The notes beneath the pieces were generated by a model. It had not been told where the DNA came from and ran no database searches. It saw nothing but the letters and a program-made list of their open reading frames with translations. Shown piece after piece: positions 36,467-49,367 of a DNA stretch of 64,000 nucleotides; positions within the stretch are counted from its first letter, which is position 1; every line of letters starts with the position of its first letter. The position numbers were made by a program, and so were the translations under genes. Origin of the DNA: Arabidopsis thaliana (Eukaryota; Streptophyta; Magnoliopsida; Brassicales; Brassicaceae); assembly GCF_000001735.4 (NCBI RefSeq), contig NC_003071.7, positions 10,719,151-10,783,150 of the forward strand. The letters run 5' to 3'.

Positions 36467-38616
36467 TCAAGATTCCCAGTTGGGAATATTAGCAGTAGCT
36501 TCGTTTATCATTGTCACCAATGTCACCTGCATTGTGTTATACCCACTTAGTGATTAGGACTGTGCAAGAAAACCAAAAGGAAACAAATGAGAGAAGTTTT
36601 GTTTGAAGCTATATATATATACCACGCTCTCGGGAACACCTCGGGGAGGCAGTGTGAGATTTCTTGGGGGTGGTTTATCCCCGTAAGACCGTTTATCGAA
36701 TCTCCATTCTCCAATCTTCCCTACCATCATCTTCCCCTGTGAATTATATAACCAATATAGACAATATAAAACCATGCTTATCTAATAGTATCTTTTATTA
36801 ACTTTCTTATATTGCTTGTTGTTTCATGATTGACATACCTTCATGTCGAAATCACAGCCGTAAGTGTAATGTATTATGAACGTCTTCTTTGTTTCAGTGT
36901 CCCAAGGAGGCTACACCAATAGATAAAACATGAGTTGTTATGATCCGAAATTGGTGAAACTTGTTGGTATACTAAATAAAGTTTTATTAATCAAAACCTG
37001 AATCATGAAGTCCTTGTGTAGAATGTTGCTCACGCCGTGTAACGCAGAAGAAACAGCATATGCATACCTTATAGTGTAAATCAAACATAGATCAATTAAT
37101 TAAACACTATATATCTGGAACTAGAGGGCCGGGGTCACATTAGAGTAGGAGAGAAGTTTACATTTCAAGGACCCAACCAAAAGCTTTATCTGTTTGTGGG
37201 TCATTCTTCATAGCCAAAGAAACATTCATCCATGTTGGAGCAATTTTCATTAATGCATTCTACAAAACCAAGAAAAGTATTAGTCATATTACCATATATG
37301 TTGTCCGGGCAAGGACTTAAACTAGTGCTGCGATTACTATACCTTAGTGACGATCACTGGAGAATTCCCGATGGGATCGATTCTTGATATTGGTCCATTC
37401 TCTTTGGGGAAGAATTTGCGGAGAACCGATTCATATTTCTTTGGTTCAATGTAGAAAAAGGGAAACGCAGCCGCGAGATTGCCTCTAGCTAGGTTTGGTA
37501 TCGGTTTAACTATGATATGATCAGGTTCCGCCATGAGAATGTAACTGACATGATGATCAAGAAACATAGGAAACTATATGAAAATCAAAAATGGCATTCC
37601 CCAACCCAAATATGGGGATTGGAAATCAAACAAACTATAACTATACGATAGGGTATTAATAAAACAAAGTAAGAGTTCTAGATATCAAAATAGTATTATG
37701 AAAATAAGGACTGAGAATGTAAACGATACGTACTCTTCCTCTATATGTGCTTGTTGAAGCCATTGAACAAAGGCCCAAGGCCTATTTAGAACAACATATC
37801 CCTGCACATTATATACAATTCATCATCACATGTTTTTTTTGTGTAAATATTTCTTTAAGAAAATTTCATCATCCTTGGAATAAAATTTACACATATTATC
37901 ATTTGTTTTACGAGGTTTTTTCATGTTTGTTTTAAATCTTATAATTTCATAAAAGATGCTTATGTTTATTAAAAATAATGTTTTAATTTTTTTTTGATAA
38001 AGAAGAAGTTTTATCCTCAACATGATTTCGTGAACATGCATTACTTATTTTGACAAGTCAATCAATAATATAATACAAGATTTGAGATTGTTTTTTTTTA
38101 CGTTACTATTTTCAATTATAAAATAAACCTCTAAATCGAAAAATAACATCATGATGATTCTAAAATCTAGCTATAACCAATACACCTTTCACCAATAACA
38201 AAGAATTAAGTAAGATAAAGAACCTTGTCAACACCGGAGGGAAGAGGGTCAGCAACGAAAGTAGGGATCTCATCCATGAGTCCATCGGGTCGACCCGAAT
38301 GCAAGATCCGGGTATACCCGCCCATATCCGACCCGGGTTCGTCCCTGAACCTGTTGTACCAATAATACATGACCCGACACTGCCACGTGCTGTACACGGA
38401 ATCCGTGGCTGTCACCGCCGTGTGAAACAGTCTCTTTGTCTTCTTTGACGGAGTCTTGACGGTATATGTGATGTCATCTCCGGAAGAAGCTGATCGGCGA
38501 CCGGGGAGTTCTTGCCGGAGAGGAGGATCATCGGAGACTATGTAGTTGTATCTGATTATTAGAAATAACGATAGAGTCATGAGAATTGGGAAGAAGTACT
38601 TCCCACGGAATCCCAT
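36467..38616 (-). CDS. HPAT2: Hydroxyproline O-arabinosyltransferase HPAT2
   Basis: Golgi type II membrane enzyme that adds the first L-arabinofuranose to hydroxyproline in extensins and secreted peptide hormones such as CLEs (known for HPAT1-3). Eight exons on the minus strand: 38224-38616, 37734-37801, 37343-37544, 37162-37259, 36998-37067, 36839-36910, 36623-36736, 36467-36526 (358 residues). One signal anchor near residues 8-25 (FFPILMTLSLFLIIRY), then a stem rich in S/T/K, then the GT95-type catalytic region: WQCRVMYYWYNRFR, GGYTRILHSG, MAEPDHIIVKPIPN and WGWVLEMYAY-like FGWVLEMYAYAVS. Complete, with no broken motif. Probably AT2G25260 (memory). The final coding exon is 60 bp. Confidence 0.95.
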
Positions 38617-40628
38617 TTTCTCTCTTTTTCTGTATCAAAAATTCATTCATGTGCATATGCATTTGCTAATGTGTATATATTATATATTTTTGATGTTTGT
38701 GACAAGGAAGAAGGCATAAGACAGTTTCAAGTTGTATGAAAAGTCGTCGCTTATTGTGTTATTTTGAAATGAGGAGTAGTTGTCAGAAAGTGGCTGGTCC
38801 CACAACGTTCTGGTCTTCGTTTCATTTTCTATACATGTATGAGTTATCAATTCAGTTTTCCTATGATTTGATGTTATAATAGTATTGCTTTTGTTGTTCA
38901 ATATGATTCTACTTGTTTTTATTTGTTTTCTCACTTTGTTCTTGTCGGGGAATATTTCATAAGCACGAAAGGGGTTTGGGTTCTGGACAAAAGATGGCTA
39001 ATTCGGCTACTACGAACCAAATGTTTGGTGTTGGATCCGACCATCGGATTTTGGGTAATAAAAGCCCAAGGAAAAGAAAGCTCATCTTAACAATGAAGAT
39101 AAATCAAGGATTATAAAAAAAATAATCATTTCATACTTCTTAAAGAGGTAATTGATCGTTTGTAAGGAAAATTACAAGAGTCAAAATGTATGGTTAAATC
39201 TCTAGGAAGCTGTTGTGAATAGATGTTCTCCATTAATGTTTTCTGCTTAGTGTAACTCGTATTGATTTAATTGTTAGTTACTTTCATGGCTTATGTGATA
39301 CAAGCCACTTGTAAGATTAATCAAAAGTTGTGAATTTAGTAGATAACTCATATCAATCGAGTATTTAAGACTAGTACAACAATTGTCTCACGCATCAAAA
39401 TAAGGTGGCATGCTTAGTTAAACGCAATGCACATGTCTTTTCAGTTTAATATTTCTTTAGTTTCTATACCAAGTTAATAGTATCGACTTACATTGTACTC
39501 GGTTTCCACTTGTGATCTTCAAATTGATCTTCATTGTTTTGGTTTAACCAGGAAGTTGCTGCTACCTCAATGAACATGAAAATGATTGAGCATATGATTT
39601 GCTAAACCATAAATAAACCAAACAATTTATTTCGGTTTGGTTTGGTTCGGTTTTCGGTTATTTTACTCACCCACTACAGAACAAAACTGACATATAGAAC
39701 TTACACAAAATTTCTAATAAAAATTTTTGGTTTCATAATCTTAAAATACAAAATAAATAAATAACTAAAACAGTTTTTATATAACCAAACTGAACTGAAT
39801 CTAACAAACTAAAATTCATTAAAATTTATTTTAGTTGTATGAGAGATATAACCATATTATATAAATATAATATTGAGTGAATTATTATTTGTTTCTATTT
39901 TTAGACATTTTTTTGAAACAAAAAATGTAACCCTTATTTACCACTACATATACTTTAATCTAGTTAGATAATATATACACATTTAAGACAACAAATCTAA
40001 ATTTCTAATACACATAATCTAATAATTTTCTTATACATTTATGTTATAAAATACATCTATTCTAATATCACACATAAAAGGATTACGTGTCCTAAACCTG
40101 AAAAAAAACACATAAATGTCTATATAGGAGAATCTGCTGTACATTAATATTTTTATTTTATCCTTGTTTTTCTTTTCAATTTTGTTTGTCTTCTTTCTTG
40201 TATCTGTTCCATTGCATAACTATAATTACCTAAAAAGTTAATAATAACATATGTTAATACCGTAAAACATTAAAAGTTCAATTATTTTCTTTGTGTGATT
40301 AAAACAAACATGTAAATTTCCTAAATCATAACTGTACTAATATTTAAAGTTTAGAACAATAACAATTAATTAACTCACGCGGTAAAAGTGAAATCTACAA
40401 AGATTCCATTGTCCAATAATTCACTTCAGAAATTGTAAGAGAAAACCTGGTTTTGTGTGTATCATCAAAGTCTAAACTCATTACAGAAAAACTGCAAAAA
40501 GTCTTTTGTGGGTCATAGATTTTCTAAAAAGACACATTTAAGTTTATTGTCCTCCTTCTCTCTCTCTCTCTCCACTGCAACTCTTTCTCACTTTCACTCA
40601 AGATTGCGTCACTGTAGTAGTAGTAGTA
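38617..40628. other. Divergent promoters of HPAT2 and the membrane-protein gene, with spacer
   Basis: A GGTTT/GGTTCGG-rich patch at 39630-39662, typical of Arabidopsis transposon debris, then very AT-rich DNA. The right end (40550-40625) is a CT-rich leader. The frame at 40457-40876 overlaps the start of the next gene in another frame and is not coding. Confidence 0.5.
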
Positions 40629-43208
40629 ATGTCTCTTCTTCTTCTCTTCTGTTGCTTCTTTACCTCTCTTTCTATTTCTCATTCTCATGGAGCTTCCACT
40701 ATTCACATTTCTCCTACTCAGCCTCCCGCAGGTTTGTGTTTCCTCTCTTAGGTTCTTTCTTGATAAAACTTTCTCTCTTTTTTACCAAAAAAGAAAAAAA
40801 AATCTTTCTCTCTTCTTCTACATTCTCTGTTTCTTGTTTCCATGAAAATGCTCAAAAAGTTCAAAACTTTGCTTAATTCTTTACAGATTTTCGACTAATT
40901 TCACAATGGGGGTTGTCTATAATCTGAATTTTCTCAGTAGCTTCTAGAACTTGATGACTCTTGAACATCATCTATATGCAATTTCTAGGGTTTGAGATAA
41001 CAGAAAAAAAGTTTCAGTCTTTACTACAATTTTTTTGTTTCTTGAATTTCAATCTGATTCGTCTCTTTTCAGCTTCTTCGGAGAAAACCGGTTCTGTAAT
41101 GAAATTTATAGTAGCAGAGGCACCATTATTAGGACCTGCAGGTTTCAACAACCCTCAAGTAATTGAAGTTGCTTCAGTAGCTTTAGCTGCTCAAAGAACA
41201 TATAGAAAAGATCCTCTCAATGGTTTTGAGAAATATACTGGAGGATGGAATATCAGCAACCAACATTACTGGGCTGTAAGATTCTCTCCACTTCAATTAG
41301 ATTGTTGTTTTTTCTTTGTGTGTTGCTGTGATTTGTTGATTATGTGTTTTGATATTGCAGTCAGTGAGCTATACAGCTGTTCCTCTCTTTGTTCTTGCTG
41401 CTGTTTGGTTTCTTGGGTTTGGCATCTGTTTATTAGTCATCTGTATGTGTCACATTTGCCATAGAACCAATTCTGTTGGATACTCTAAAGTTGCTTATGT
41501 TGTCTCCCTCATCTTCCTCCTCATCTTCACTGTTATTGCAATGTGAGTTAAGAGAAAATATTACAAGTTATGATTTGGCTTTGTTGTTTTCACTGCTTAG
41601 CATTTTGAGTTCTTATTATGTAGAATCGGATGTGTTCTGCTATACTCGGGTCAGATAAGGTATAATAAAAGCACGACAGAGACATTAGAGTATGTCATGA
41701 GTCAAGCAGATAGCACGATTTCGCAGCTTAGAGCTATCTCAGATTATCTTGCTTCAGCCAAGCAGGCTGCAGTTCTTCAGGTTCTTTTACCTGCAAATGT
41801 ACAAACTGAAATCGATCAGATCGGAGTGAAACTGGATTCTTCTGTAGCTACTATCACTGAGAAATCGACTAATAGCTCCAATCACATAAGACATTTTCTT
41901 GATTCTGTGTAACAAACTCCTCCTAACAGTCTATCTGTTACAGAATCTTTGGATTTTGGAAAATAAATGTATAATAGTCATTTCTGTACTTGCAGGAGAG
42001 TAGCGCTTATTGTAGTTTCAATCGTCATGCTTGTGGTGACTTTTCTTGGTCTCGGTAATGTTTTCATCTTTGACTACATGTTTCTCAACTATCTACTAAT
42101 GTATTGACTCTAGTGATCTTGTTATCATTTCTTCTCGTGCAGTTTCTTCGATTTTCGGGATGCAGGTCATCGTTTACACGTGAGTCAAACTCTAAAATGT
42201 TCACTGCGCGACTTTCATTCGTAAAACCTATCTGAATCCTTTTCCTCTTGTGCAGCCTTGTGATCTTGGGATGGATTCTGGTGACTGGTACATTCATCTT
42301 GAGTGGAACATTCCTTGTGCTACACAAGTATGTCTCATGACTCTTGAACAACTTGTTCTTTGTTAGTTAAAGCTAAAACATAACTGAATTTGTTTCTTTC
42401 ACCGTCAGTGCAACTGCAGACACATGTGTGGCAATGAGCGAATGGGTTGAGAGACCATCAAGCAATACGGCTCTGGACGAGATATTGCCTTGTACAGACA
42501 ATGCCACAGCTCAGGAAACCTTGATGCGTAGCAGAGAAGTGACGGGTCAGCTTGTGGAGCTAATCAACACAGTCATCACTAATGTCTCCAACATCAACTT
42601 CTCTCCAGTCTTTGTCCCAATGTATTATAACCAATCTGGACCGTTGCTTCCATTGCTCTGCAATCCTTTTAACCATGACCTTACCGATCGCTCTTGCTCG
42701 CCTGGTGATCTCGATTTGAACAATGCTACTGAAGTAAGTCCCCCTCTGACCAATTTCTTTACTGTTGAAACTGTCTCTAGTAGGCATAAAATTGCACTTG
42801 TACAAAGAAATCTTAGTGATGTCAAAACACTCTCAGGCATGGACCAGTTTCGTGTGCCAAGTGAGCCAGAACGGGACTTGCACCACAACAGGAAGGCTTA
42901 CACCTGCGCTGTACAGTCAGATGGCATCAGGTGTTAATATCAGCACGGGATTGATCAGAGACGCGCCATTCCTGGTCCAGCTTCAGGACTGTTCATACGC
43001 AAAACAGACCTTTAGAGACATAACGAATGACCATTGTCCTGGACTACAGCGTTATGGCTATTGGGTCTATGTGGGTCTGGCCATTTTAGCAACGGCTGTG
43101 ATGCTCTCACTTATGTTCTGGATCATTTACAGTAGAGAGCGAAGGCATCGGAAGGAAGCTCTGCCTGAATTTTCTGAAAGTAAGGAGATTGTAAGAGTTA
43201 ACTTTTGA
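40629..43208 (+). CDS. Multi-pass membrane protein with signal peptide, function unknown
   Basis: Nine exons: 40629-40731, 41073-41275, 41361-41542, 41624-41908, 41996-42054, 42143-42179, 42256-42327, 42409-42733, 42837-43208 (545 residues). A signal peptide (MSLLLLFCCFFTSLSISHS) precedes five probable membrane segments: VPLFVLAAVWFLGFGICLL; VVSLIFLLIFTVIAIIGCVL; VALIVVSIVMLVVTFLGLV; VILGWILVTGTFILSGTF; VGLAILATAVMLSLMFWII. Two large extracellular loops carry N-glycosylation sequons (NTSI-like NATA, NQSG, NISTG) and paired cysteines. The arrangement recalls Tweety-type proteins but the relation is not shown. The short basic tail follows the last segment. Probably AT2G25270 (memory). Confidence 0.92.
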
Positions 43209-43488
43209 TGTATGTCTCTGTAGATCTTAAGCAAAATGTTTCAAGTCTCAAGATACTTGATTTGTGCTTTCATGTCTGAACATAGTCCACTGAGAAAAAT
43301 GAAAATTTAGATACCAGTCAATGAAGGAGAGTCTTGTACTTGTTATTACAGTGAAATGTAAACACGAAACCTTTGGTTTTCTAAGGTTCTTCGCATAGAT
43401 ATATGCATTAAGATTATACTTTTCGACCCTGAAAGACCTTGAAACCAAATGGGAAATTTTGCACACCAAGTTTTTGACTATCTTTAGT

Positions 43489-45481
43489 TCATGTTTCCAA
43501 CTTGGCTGCAGCAGATGCATAGCTGACACTGCTGTCTCGCATTGTCTGGCATTGGCTTGACTGCTCGTACCGCAGGAAATTGATCTTAATCTTGCTTGAT
43601 GAATGTTTTAGCATCTGAAAGCAATCACAAACATAAAACAGAAGTAGTAAGTTGTGAGGAATATCTACAAACCAGATACATGCAAAGTAGCCTCGGTGAG
43701 TACCAGATTCACCATTATATTGGTTGCATCTAAAAGAAAAGTATCTAGATACTAAATAAGAAGGCAGCAAGCTTAAGGCTATTTTTTCATGAAGTTATTG
43801 ACCAATGCAAAGAAACAGTCTAGCACTACTTACATGGAGAAAAATACTGATCGGGTGGCGCCCACAAATCGTGTTTTCAAATTCCAGAAGATACTTCTTA
43901 AAGGCATCAGGATCTCCTGTCTCTATTATATCCATTCCCTTCTTGTCTAGAGCCTCAATCGATTTGTGTATAGCACCATGAGTGTTGTCATAATGCATGT
44001 AATTAAACCTATAACCAAAAACATATGAATATAAACATAACAGAGCGCAATTAGCTCACTGGAAGGGCCTCAGAAAATCTGGTTATGCAGTTAAGGCGAA
44101 TTTTAGAAAGAGATAAAGAGAAAAAGATATCATTTCTCAAGCAATGTCCATCAAAAGTAACGTTACATCAGAATGTGGTACTTCAATGAGAGAAAGGAGA
44201 TGAAGAGCTAAGACAAACCTTGAGCCCCAGTGGCAAAAGTCAGAGGACACTGAGAAAAAGTTCTTGGGATCGTCCACATATTTAGCAAGCAATTCACCGT
44301 ACATGGCTTCATTCTCTGGACTTACTGCTCCAACCAAGATGGGTACAACTTTCACATTGTTCCTGATCAAAATATTAAAATGGAGCCAGTCTCAGCAAAT
44401 TCCGCCATGTCATTCATAGTTATTCAGAACCTTAACATCACTACTACCCCTGTGATTACCCTTCAAATACTTTGGCCAAATACGGTAAGTGCATTTCCAT
44501 GCTGTGCTCAGCCTCATCGACCCGTAGATCCATCATTCCAAATTTTCCCATAGCTCGTATCTCCTTAATCACTGGTGAATTCATATGAAAACCAGAAGAG
44601 AACATCTTTCCTCACCAACTGAAAGAAAATCTTTCTTTGATAAGTTAAGCTAAGCTAGACAAACTTACTCTCCACATCAACAGGTAGATTTCCAATGGGG
44701 GTTTTATAAACTGTTGCAGTCGAAAGGGCACATTTTGGAGTATAAAAGTGGTGAGATGGACCAAGAAGAAATATCCGTGAACTGAAATGAGACTAGTCAG
44801 AAATAGTAATGGTCTACTCATGACACTCTTCCAAAATATAGGCGAGCTTACTTACATGTTAGTAGGATCTATGTTTGCAAAAGCATAAGCAGCTGCACGA
44901 CCGGAGTACGAATAACCTGCGTGTCTGGATTCCTTCAAAAAGTTAGTGCAAGTGTAATCACTTCTCCGAGGAAATGAGATAAGCAAGAACAGCTTACGGT
45001 GCAATGACGCCTCGTACATCAGGAGATTTGGTCAAACCAGTTGCATTAAGCCATTCTTCAAGATCAGATGACAATTTTGTAGCTGACAAAGAAACATAAA
45101 ACAGGCTTGAGATTCTAAAAACCAAAAAAAAGTCAAACCTCACTGCTAAATGTATTTGTTTCTAAAAACAAAGTCACTGAAATTTTCTAGAGTTATCAAA
45201 CCCTAAATCCAGATACTAAACATCAGATCAAATTAAACCCAATTTAGCAAAACGAATTTAAGTAATCACAATATCAAAACTTTAACCTTTAAGCAGTTAA
45301 ACTAAAATCAATGATCAACAAATGAAGAACAAAAGGAATAAGAATATGAAATCAGTATTATGAAACCTAAAACCTAATCTTCAGCCCAAATTAAGATGAT
45401 TGAGCATGCAAGTAAAAATCAGAACTCACGATTATCGGTATACCAAGAGCCTGCATGTGTTGGTTGTCTTATCTTCTCCAT
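43489..45481 (-). CDS. MEMO-family protein
   Basis: Homologue of human MEMO1 (mediator of ErbB2 cell motility), a fold related to class III extradiol dioxygenases; plant role poorly known. Eight exons on the minus strand: 45430-45481, 44998-45082, 44856-44924, 44669-44781, 44460-44571, 44219-44362, 43834-44008, 43489-43614 (291 residues, the normal length). The residues that bind metal in human MEMO1 are matched: H47 in APHAGYSYSG, H79/H80 in LLGPSHHFY and C240 in NTICGRHPI. VSSDFCHWGSRF is also conserved. The N-terminal RQPTHAGSWYT is the family signature. No signal peptide, so cytosolic. Probably AT2G25280 (memory). Confidence 0.94.
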
Positions 45482-45725
45482 TATCGCAAAGTAATTGAAG
45501 GATCGTGATCGCAGACGAAAAACCCTAATTTCAGAGCTTTCCTAAACTTGCGGGAGATGACTAAAGAAGATTCTACTTCTGTGTTGTGTTACTTCTCTGG
45601 GTTTCTTCGCCAACTCGGGGAAGAAACTCAGTGCAAAACTGTGTGCCGTGTTTATTTTTTCCTATAAACATTCGTGCTGTTTTTCCTTACTACACTCTTT
45701 ACAGATACGCATGACAACAAGTACC
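45482..45725. other. Promoter and 5' UTR of the MEMO-family gene
   Basis: Short leader region; no other feature seen. Confidence 0.4.
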
Positions 45726-46130
45726 TGGGCTTCGGTTTTTCGTTTGGATCGGTTCTTTCGGTTTTCAGGTAATTCTGGTATGTAAATTTGGTAAATCTAT
45801 TTGGAACCGATTAATATTCGGTTCCATATGGATTATTCAAATTTGAAGCAAATAAGACTCGAAAAGGTTTCGGTTTCGATTGGTTGTTGTGTAACCAAGA
45901 GTAACCAAACTACCCGATTTAACCAAAATACCCATACAAAACCATAATAATATGATCAAACCACTAGAATCTGAACCGAACTAAAGAACTGTGGGTTTTA
46001 CACGAACCAAATCAAAAACCATTAGGTTCTACAAATTGGAACCATTCAGTTCTTATGAAATAAATACCCGAAACCGAACCAAATCCCAAATTTTGGTTCT
46101 GTTCGGTTCTATGCTGGTTAAATATGCCCA
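45726..46130. mobile_element. GGTTCGG-rich non-autonomous element, hAT-like (tentative)
   Basis: About 405 bp bounded by TGGGC on the left and GCCCA on the right, with GGTTCGG-type tracts near the left end and CCGAACC plus GGTTCGG near the right. This compositional style marks a widespread Brassicaceae repeat. No flanking 8-bp duplication was found, so the ends and family are uncertain. Confidence 0.4.
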
Positions 46131-46132
46131 TG

Positions 46133-46469
46133 TGGTGTAGTGTAGATCCTTGGTTACTTTATTATGGTTTTGGGCTTTATTTTCATGTTGATTTTCTATT
46201 GTTTATTGAGCTTTGGCACTGACGTTAGGCTAGGATTTTATGTTTTGTGTCTTCTATTTAAGTTAGCCGCTATGCTCTATTGTAGGACAGCTTTTGATTA
46301 TTGAATTAATATAGAGCTTTGAGTTCTTCTTTTGAGCATCGTTTTCTATCCTCGTATCTTCCTTGTTATCGGTTATTCTTCGTGAATCAACGATTTTCAA
46401 GAACGAACGGCTATTCTTTGGAATCAACGTCATCGAGTCTATCGTAGCTCACCCTACACTACCAATCTA
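46133..46469. mobile_element. Probable solo LTR of an LTR retrotransposon
   Basis: About 337 bp, starting TGGTGTAGTG and ending near CCCTACACTACCA, flanked by CCATG on both sides (46128-46132 and 46470-46474) as a 5-bp target-site duplication. Internally a TATA-like TTCTATTTAAG (about 46252) and an ATTGAATTAATA-type stretch fit promoter and poly(A) parts of an LTR. No internal retroelement domain accompanies it. The terminal bases are not perfectly TG...CA at the duplication edge, so the call is tentative. An old, solitary copy. Confidence 0.4.
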
Positions 46470-46474
46470 CCATG

Positions 46475-47041
46475 CCTGTTAACAACTTGCCATTCTACTT
46501 CAAGAATAGAAACAGCACGTCGTTTCTAATTGTAGGATGGTTAACAGTTCTGAGTGCCACAAGCCAAAAACATTCACCATCTTATTAATTAATAACCAAT
46601 CCAATCCATAGATACAAAGACTAATCCAAAAAATCGATGAATAAAAAAGTTAAAAAACTTTTGTCCAAAAAAAAAAAAAAAAATACAAAACTATGATATA
46701 ATTACAAACCCACCAAAAATGAAATAATGAATTAACAAATATGTTGAACCCATCTGCACAAAAAAAATAACATCACGCTCATCTTCTTCACAGCAATACC
46801 CGCCAAGAGATTAAAAAAAATATTGCTTCAATGCTTCCATAAGCTGAGAACCAAACCAAAAATCGAAGAAAACTTGCGTATAACTCCCAATGAATAGTGA
46901 ATACTATACCTGTAATAACAATTGCTGGAACAGATCAAGAGATTAGTTTTTCATCAAACACCAACCTGAAAAACTCCGAATTTTCAGACAAACCTTTATA
47001 AAAACTGAAAACTGATGCCGGCTGATATGATGACTGTTTCG
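46475..47041. other. Spacer and 3' UTR of the Phox1 gene
   Basis: AT-rich with a poly(A) run near 46670; no coding frame. Confidence 0.5.
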
Positions 47042-49367
47042 TCACTGAGGCCCTGAAAACACATTCTCCAAAATATCATGAAGTTTCGGTGACCGTCTTC
47101 GGAACAAAGGTTCTAGCCGGAAAGATGGGACACCAATCTGCCATCTTTTGGCATCATACATCTCATTCCATGCCTGTACTATCTCATCGATCTTGAATCC
47201 CATACCTACAGTTATTGTTTGATTGTTATATTCACTGCCAATATTTGCAGGTAATTTCGCTAGATTATAGTTTTTATAGATAAACGTAATTACCTTCAAG
47301 TGCATTGTCACTTGAGCAGTGGTTCTTTACCATTACAGCAATATCGGTTGCAGAAGCTCCAGCTAGTTCAAATTTCTCCACTGCAACCTCCAAACATTCA
47401 TCCCATGTCGGTAGGCCAAGTTTATACTCCACGATGGACCGTTCATACAGTAAGGAACCCCACAGAAGATTAATCTGGGAACTCATATTAGCTGTTTGCT
47501 CTGCGCTTTCTTCATCAGACGCTTCACTAAAGATTCCATCCAAGCCTAACTTCTGTAGCAGTTCCTTATGTTTATCGAAATTGGAGATTCCATTTAGACG
47601 GCGTTCTTCCATCTCTTCCCATATTTGCATACCCTTTTCCATGCTCTCCTCAGCTTTGTTATAGAGCTTTAGAACATCCTGAGAAGCATCGCTTTCTATA
47701 TCTACCTCGCCACTCAATGCATGATACCAGCAAAGCTTAGCCTGCTCAAACTGTTGTTGGCCTAGTGCTAGAAGAGCTTCATAGAAATCAGATTTAATTT
47801 TAACCGCGCCTTCGTACTTTTCTGCAGCTTTGTTGTACTCGTTCTTCGCCCACTCAAATCCGGCCTCAACTTTCTCTAGTATAGTTTCCCTTGAACCATC
47901 CTCGGGAAAATAGATCTGCCTTCTTGCCTTGGACATATGAACATTCCCCCAGTTAAACATTGCAAGTGCAGCCATTTCTTGAAACTTATCAGCAGCAATA
48001 TCAAAGAGTTCTTGCGCATCTTCGCCAGTGACAATATCTTCCATTGCTTCTGTATACAGTTTCATCCCAAGGTTATGAAGTTCCAAGTAAGAATCAGAAT
48101 CAAACCCAACATGGTTCTTAAACAGTTGCGCAAACTGGAAAATCCAGTGCTCAAGGCTGGTAGATGCTTTCTCAGATTCCACAAAGTCTCCGACGCTTCC
48201 ATTATCAGCAACACTACTCGATCCCTTGGCAAACTTATCAGTTGATTCATCATTATCAATGACATCATAAGTTGGTTCTTGATTGGGACTAACTTCAGCT
48301 ATATACAATCTAAAAGAGCCAAGTTTCTCCCTCGTAGACGCAGCCAGCCTCAGCTCATCCGTCGTAGTAATGGTAACCAAATCACCCTCTGAGTCTCTAT
48401 ATTTGATCAGAAAACCCTTCAGAGCAGGAAACCGATCCTTAATCACATCTCTAACAAGTACAACACTAGAATCCAACGGCAATTGTGCCCACCGTATATC
48501 ATCTCCATGAACCAACTTCACTGTCCTAGTCACTGTTGCGTCTTCCTTAATCTCTGAAGCAATGACCTCTTTGTCCATAACAGCAACCTTATCCTCTAGC
48601 TTCTTCTCTTCAATTGCCTTACCTTTCCTCCCGCTATCAACTTCCTCTCCATTATCAACCTTGGCATCCTCAACAACCGCTTCAACACTCTTCCTCTCAC
48701 CATCATTTCCACCATTCGTCATCGTCATCGACTTCTTCTTCTTCTTCCTTAACCTCTCCTTAACAATCTTCCTCAACCTCGCAGCACCAACAGGCTGAAC
48801 ATTAACCAGATTCTTCTCCATCTCATCAACATCAATCCCTTTACCAACCAAAACCTTCTTCACCCTCTCAAAAATCTCATTAGCAGAAACATTCTCAGGC
48901 TCCATATTCAAAACAACGCGAGAATCACGAAACGCGAAATCCAGTTTATTCAAAGCCTCGTAACAACGAGCTCGTTTCAACAAAGCTTTACTAAACCTAG
49001 GAGAAGCTTCTAAAGCCAAATTACATTCGTTAATCGCATTAGGATATTCTCCTAATCCCATTTGCATGTAACAAGAAGCCATACTTGTTCTCAAATAAGC
49101 TACATCTCCATGATCTCTAGGTAATAGCTTAACGGCTTTATCATACCTAAACATTGCTCCTTCGTAATCGCGTTTCTGGAATAATTTGTTGCCTTCTTCT
49201 TTTAGCTCCAATGCTCGATTTATGAAGATCGTCATGTCGTCGTCGAATGATTTGGTTGCTGATCGATCGAAGCTTTTGCCGGTCTTACCTCCGCCGGTGG
49301 TGGAAGATTCCGTCGGTGGCATCTCGGTATAATTATTATTCTTCTTCTTCCCCGTTGGTTTCCCCAT
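47042..49367 (-). CDS. PHOX1: Phox1, TPR and PB1 domain co-chaperone
   Basis: Cytosolic Phox/UNC45/Cdc48-like protein (745 residues). Plant members bind HSP90/HSP70 through a carboxylate-clamp TPR. Exons 47294-49367 and 47042-47205. The start is ATG at 49367 ([12 protein letters not shown]). Three TPRs at about 48-160 ([20 protein letters not shown] is repeat 1; [18 protein letters not shown] repeat 2). A basic, low-complexity linker has KKKKK near 209. PB1 domain near 280-358 ([17 protein letters not shown]; then the acidic [19 protein letters not shown]). A long helical C-terminal half ends in a small second exon. The leader is GA-rich. Probably AT2G25290 (memory). Confidence 0.95.

Noticed and set aside
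40457-40876. 139-residue serine/phenylalanine-rich frame
   Set aside because: CT-rich leader read out of phase with the membrane-protein gene start at 40629.
44041-44115. tRNA-like stretch (TTAGCTCACTGG) in a MEMO-gene intron
   Set aside because: No consistent cloverleaf and no proper B box.
48562-48798. Plus-strand frame inside Phox1
   Set aside because: Antisense shadow of the lysine/glutamate-rich linker.
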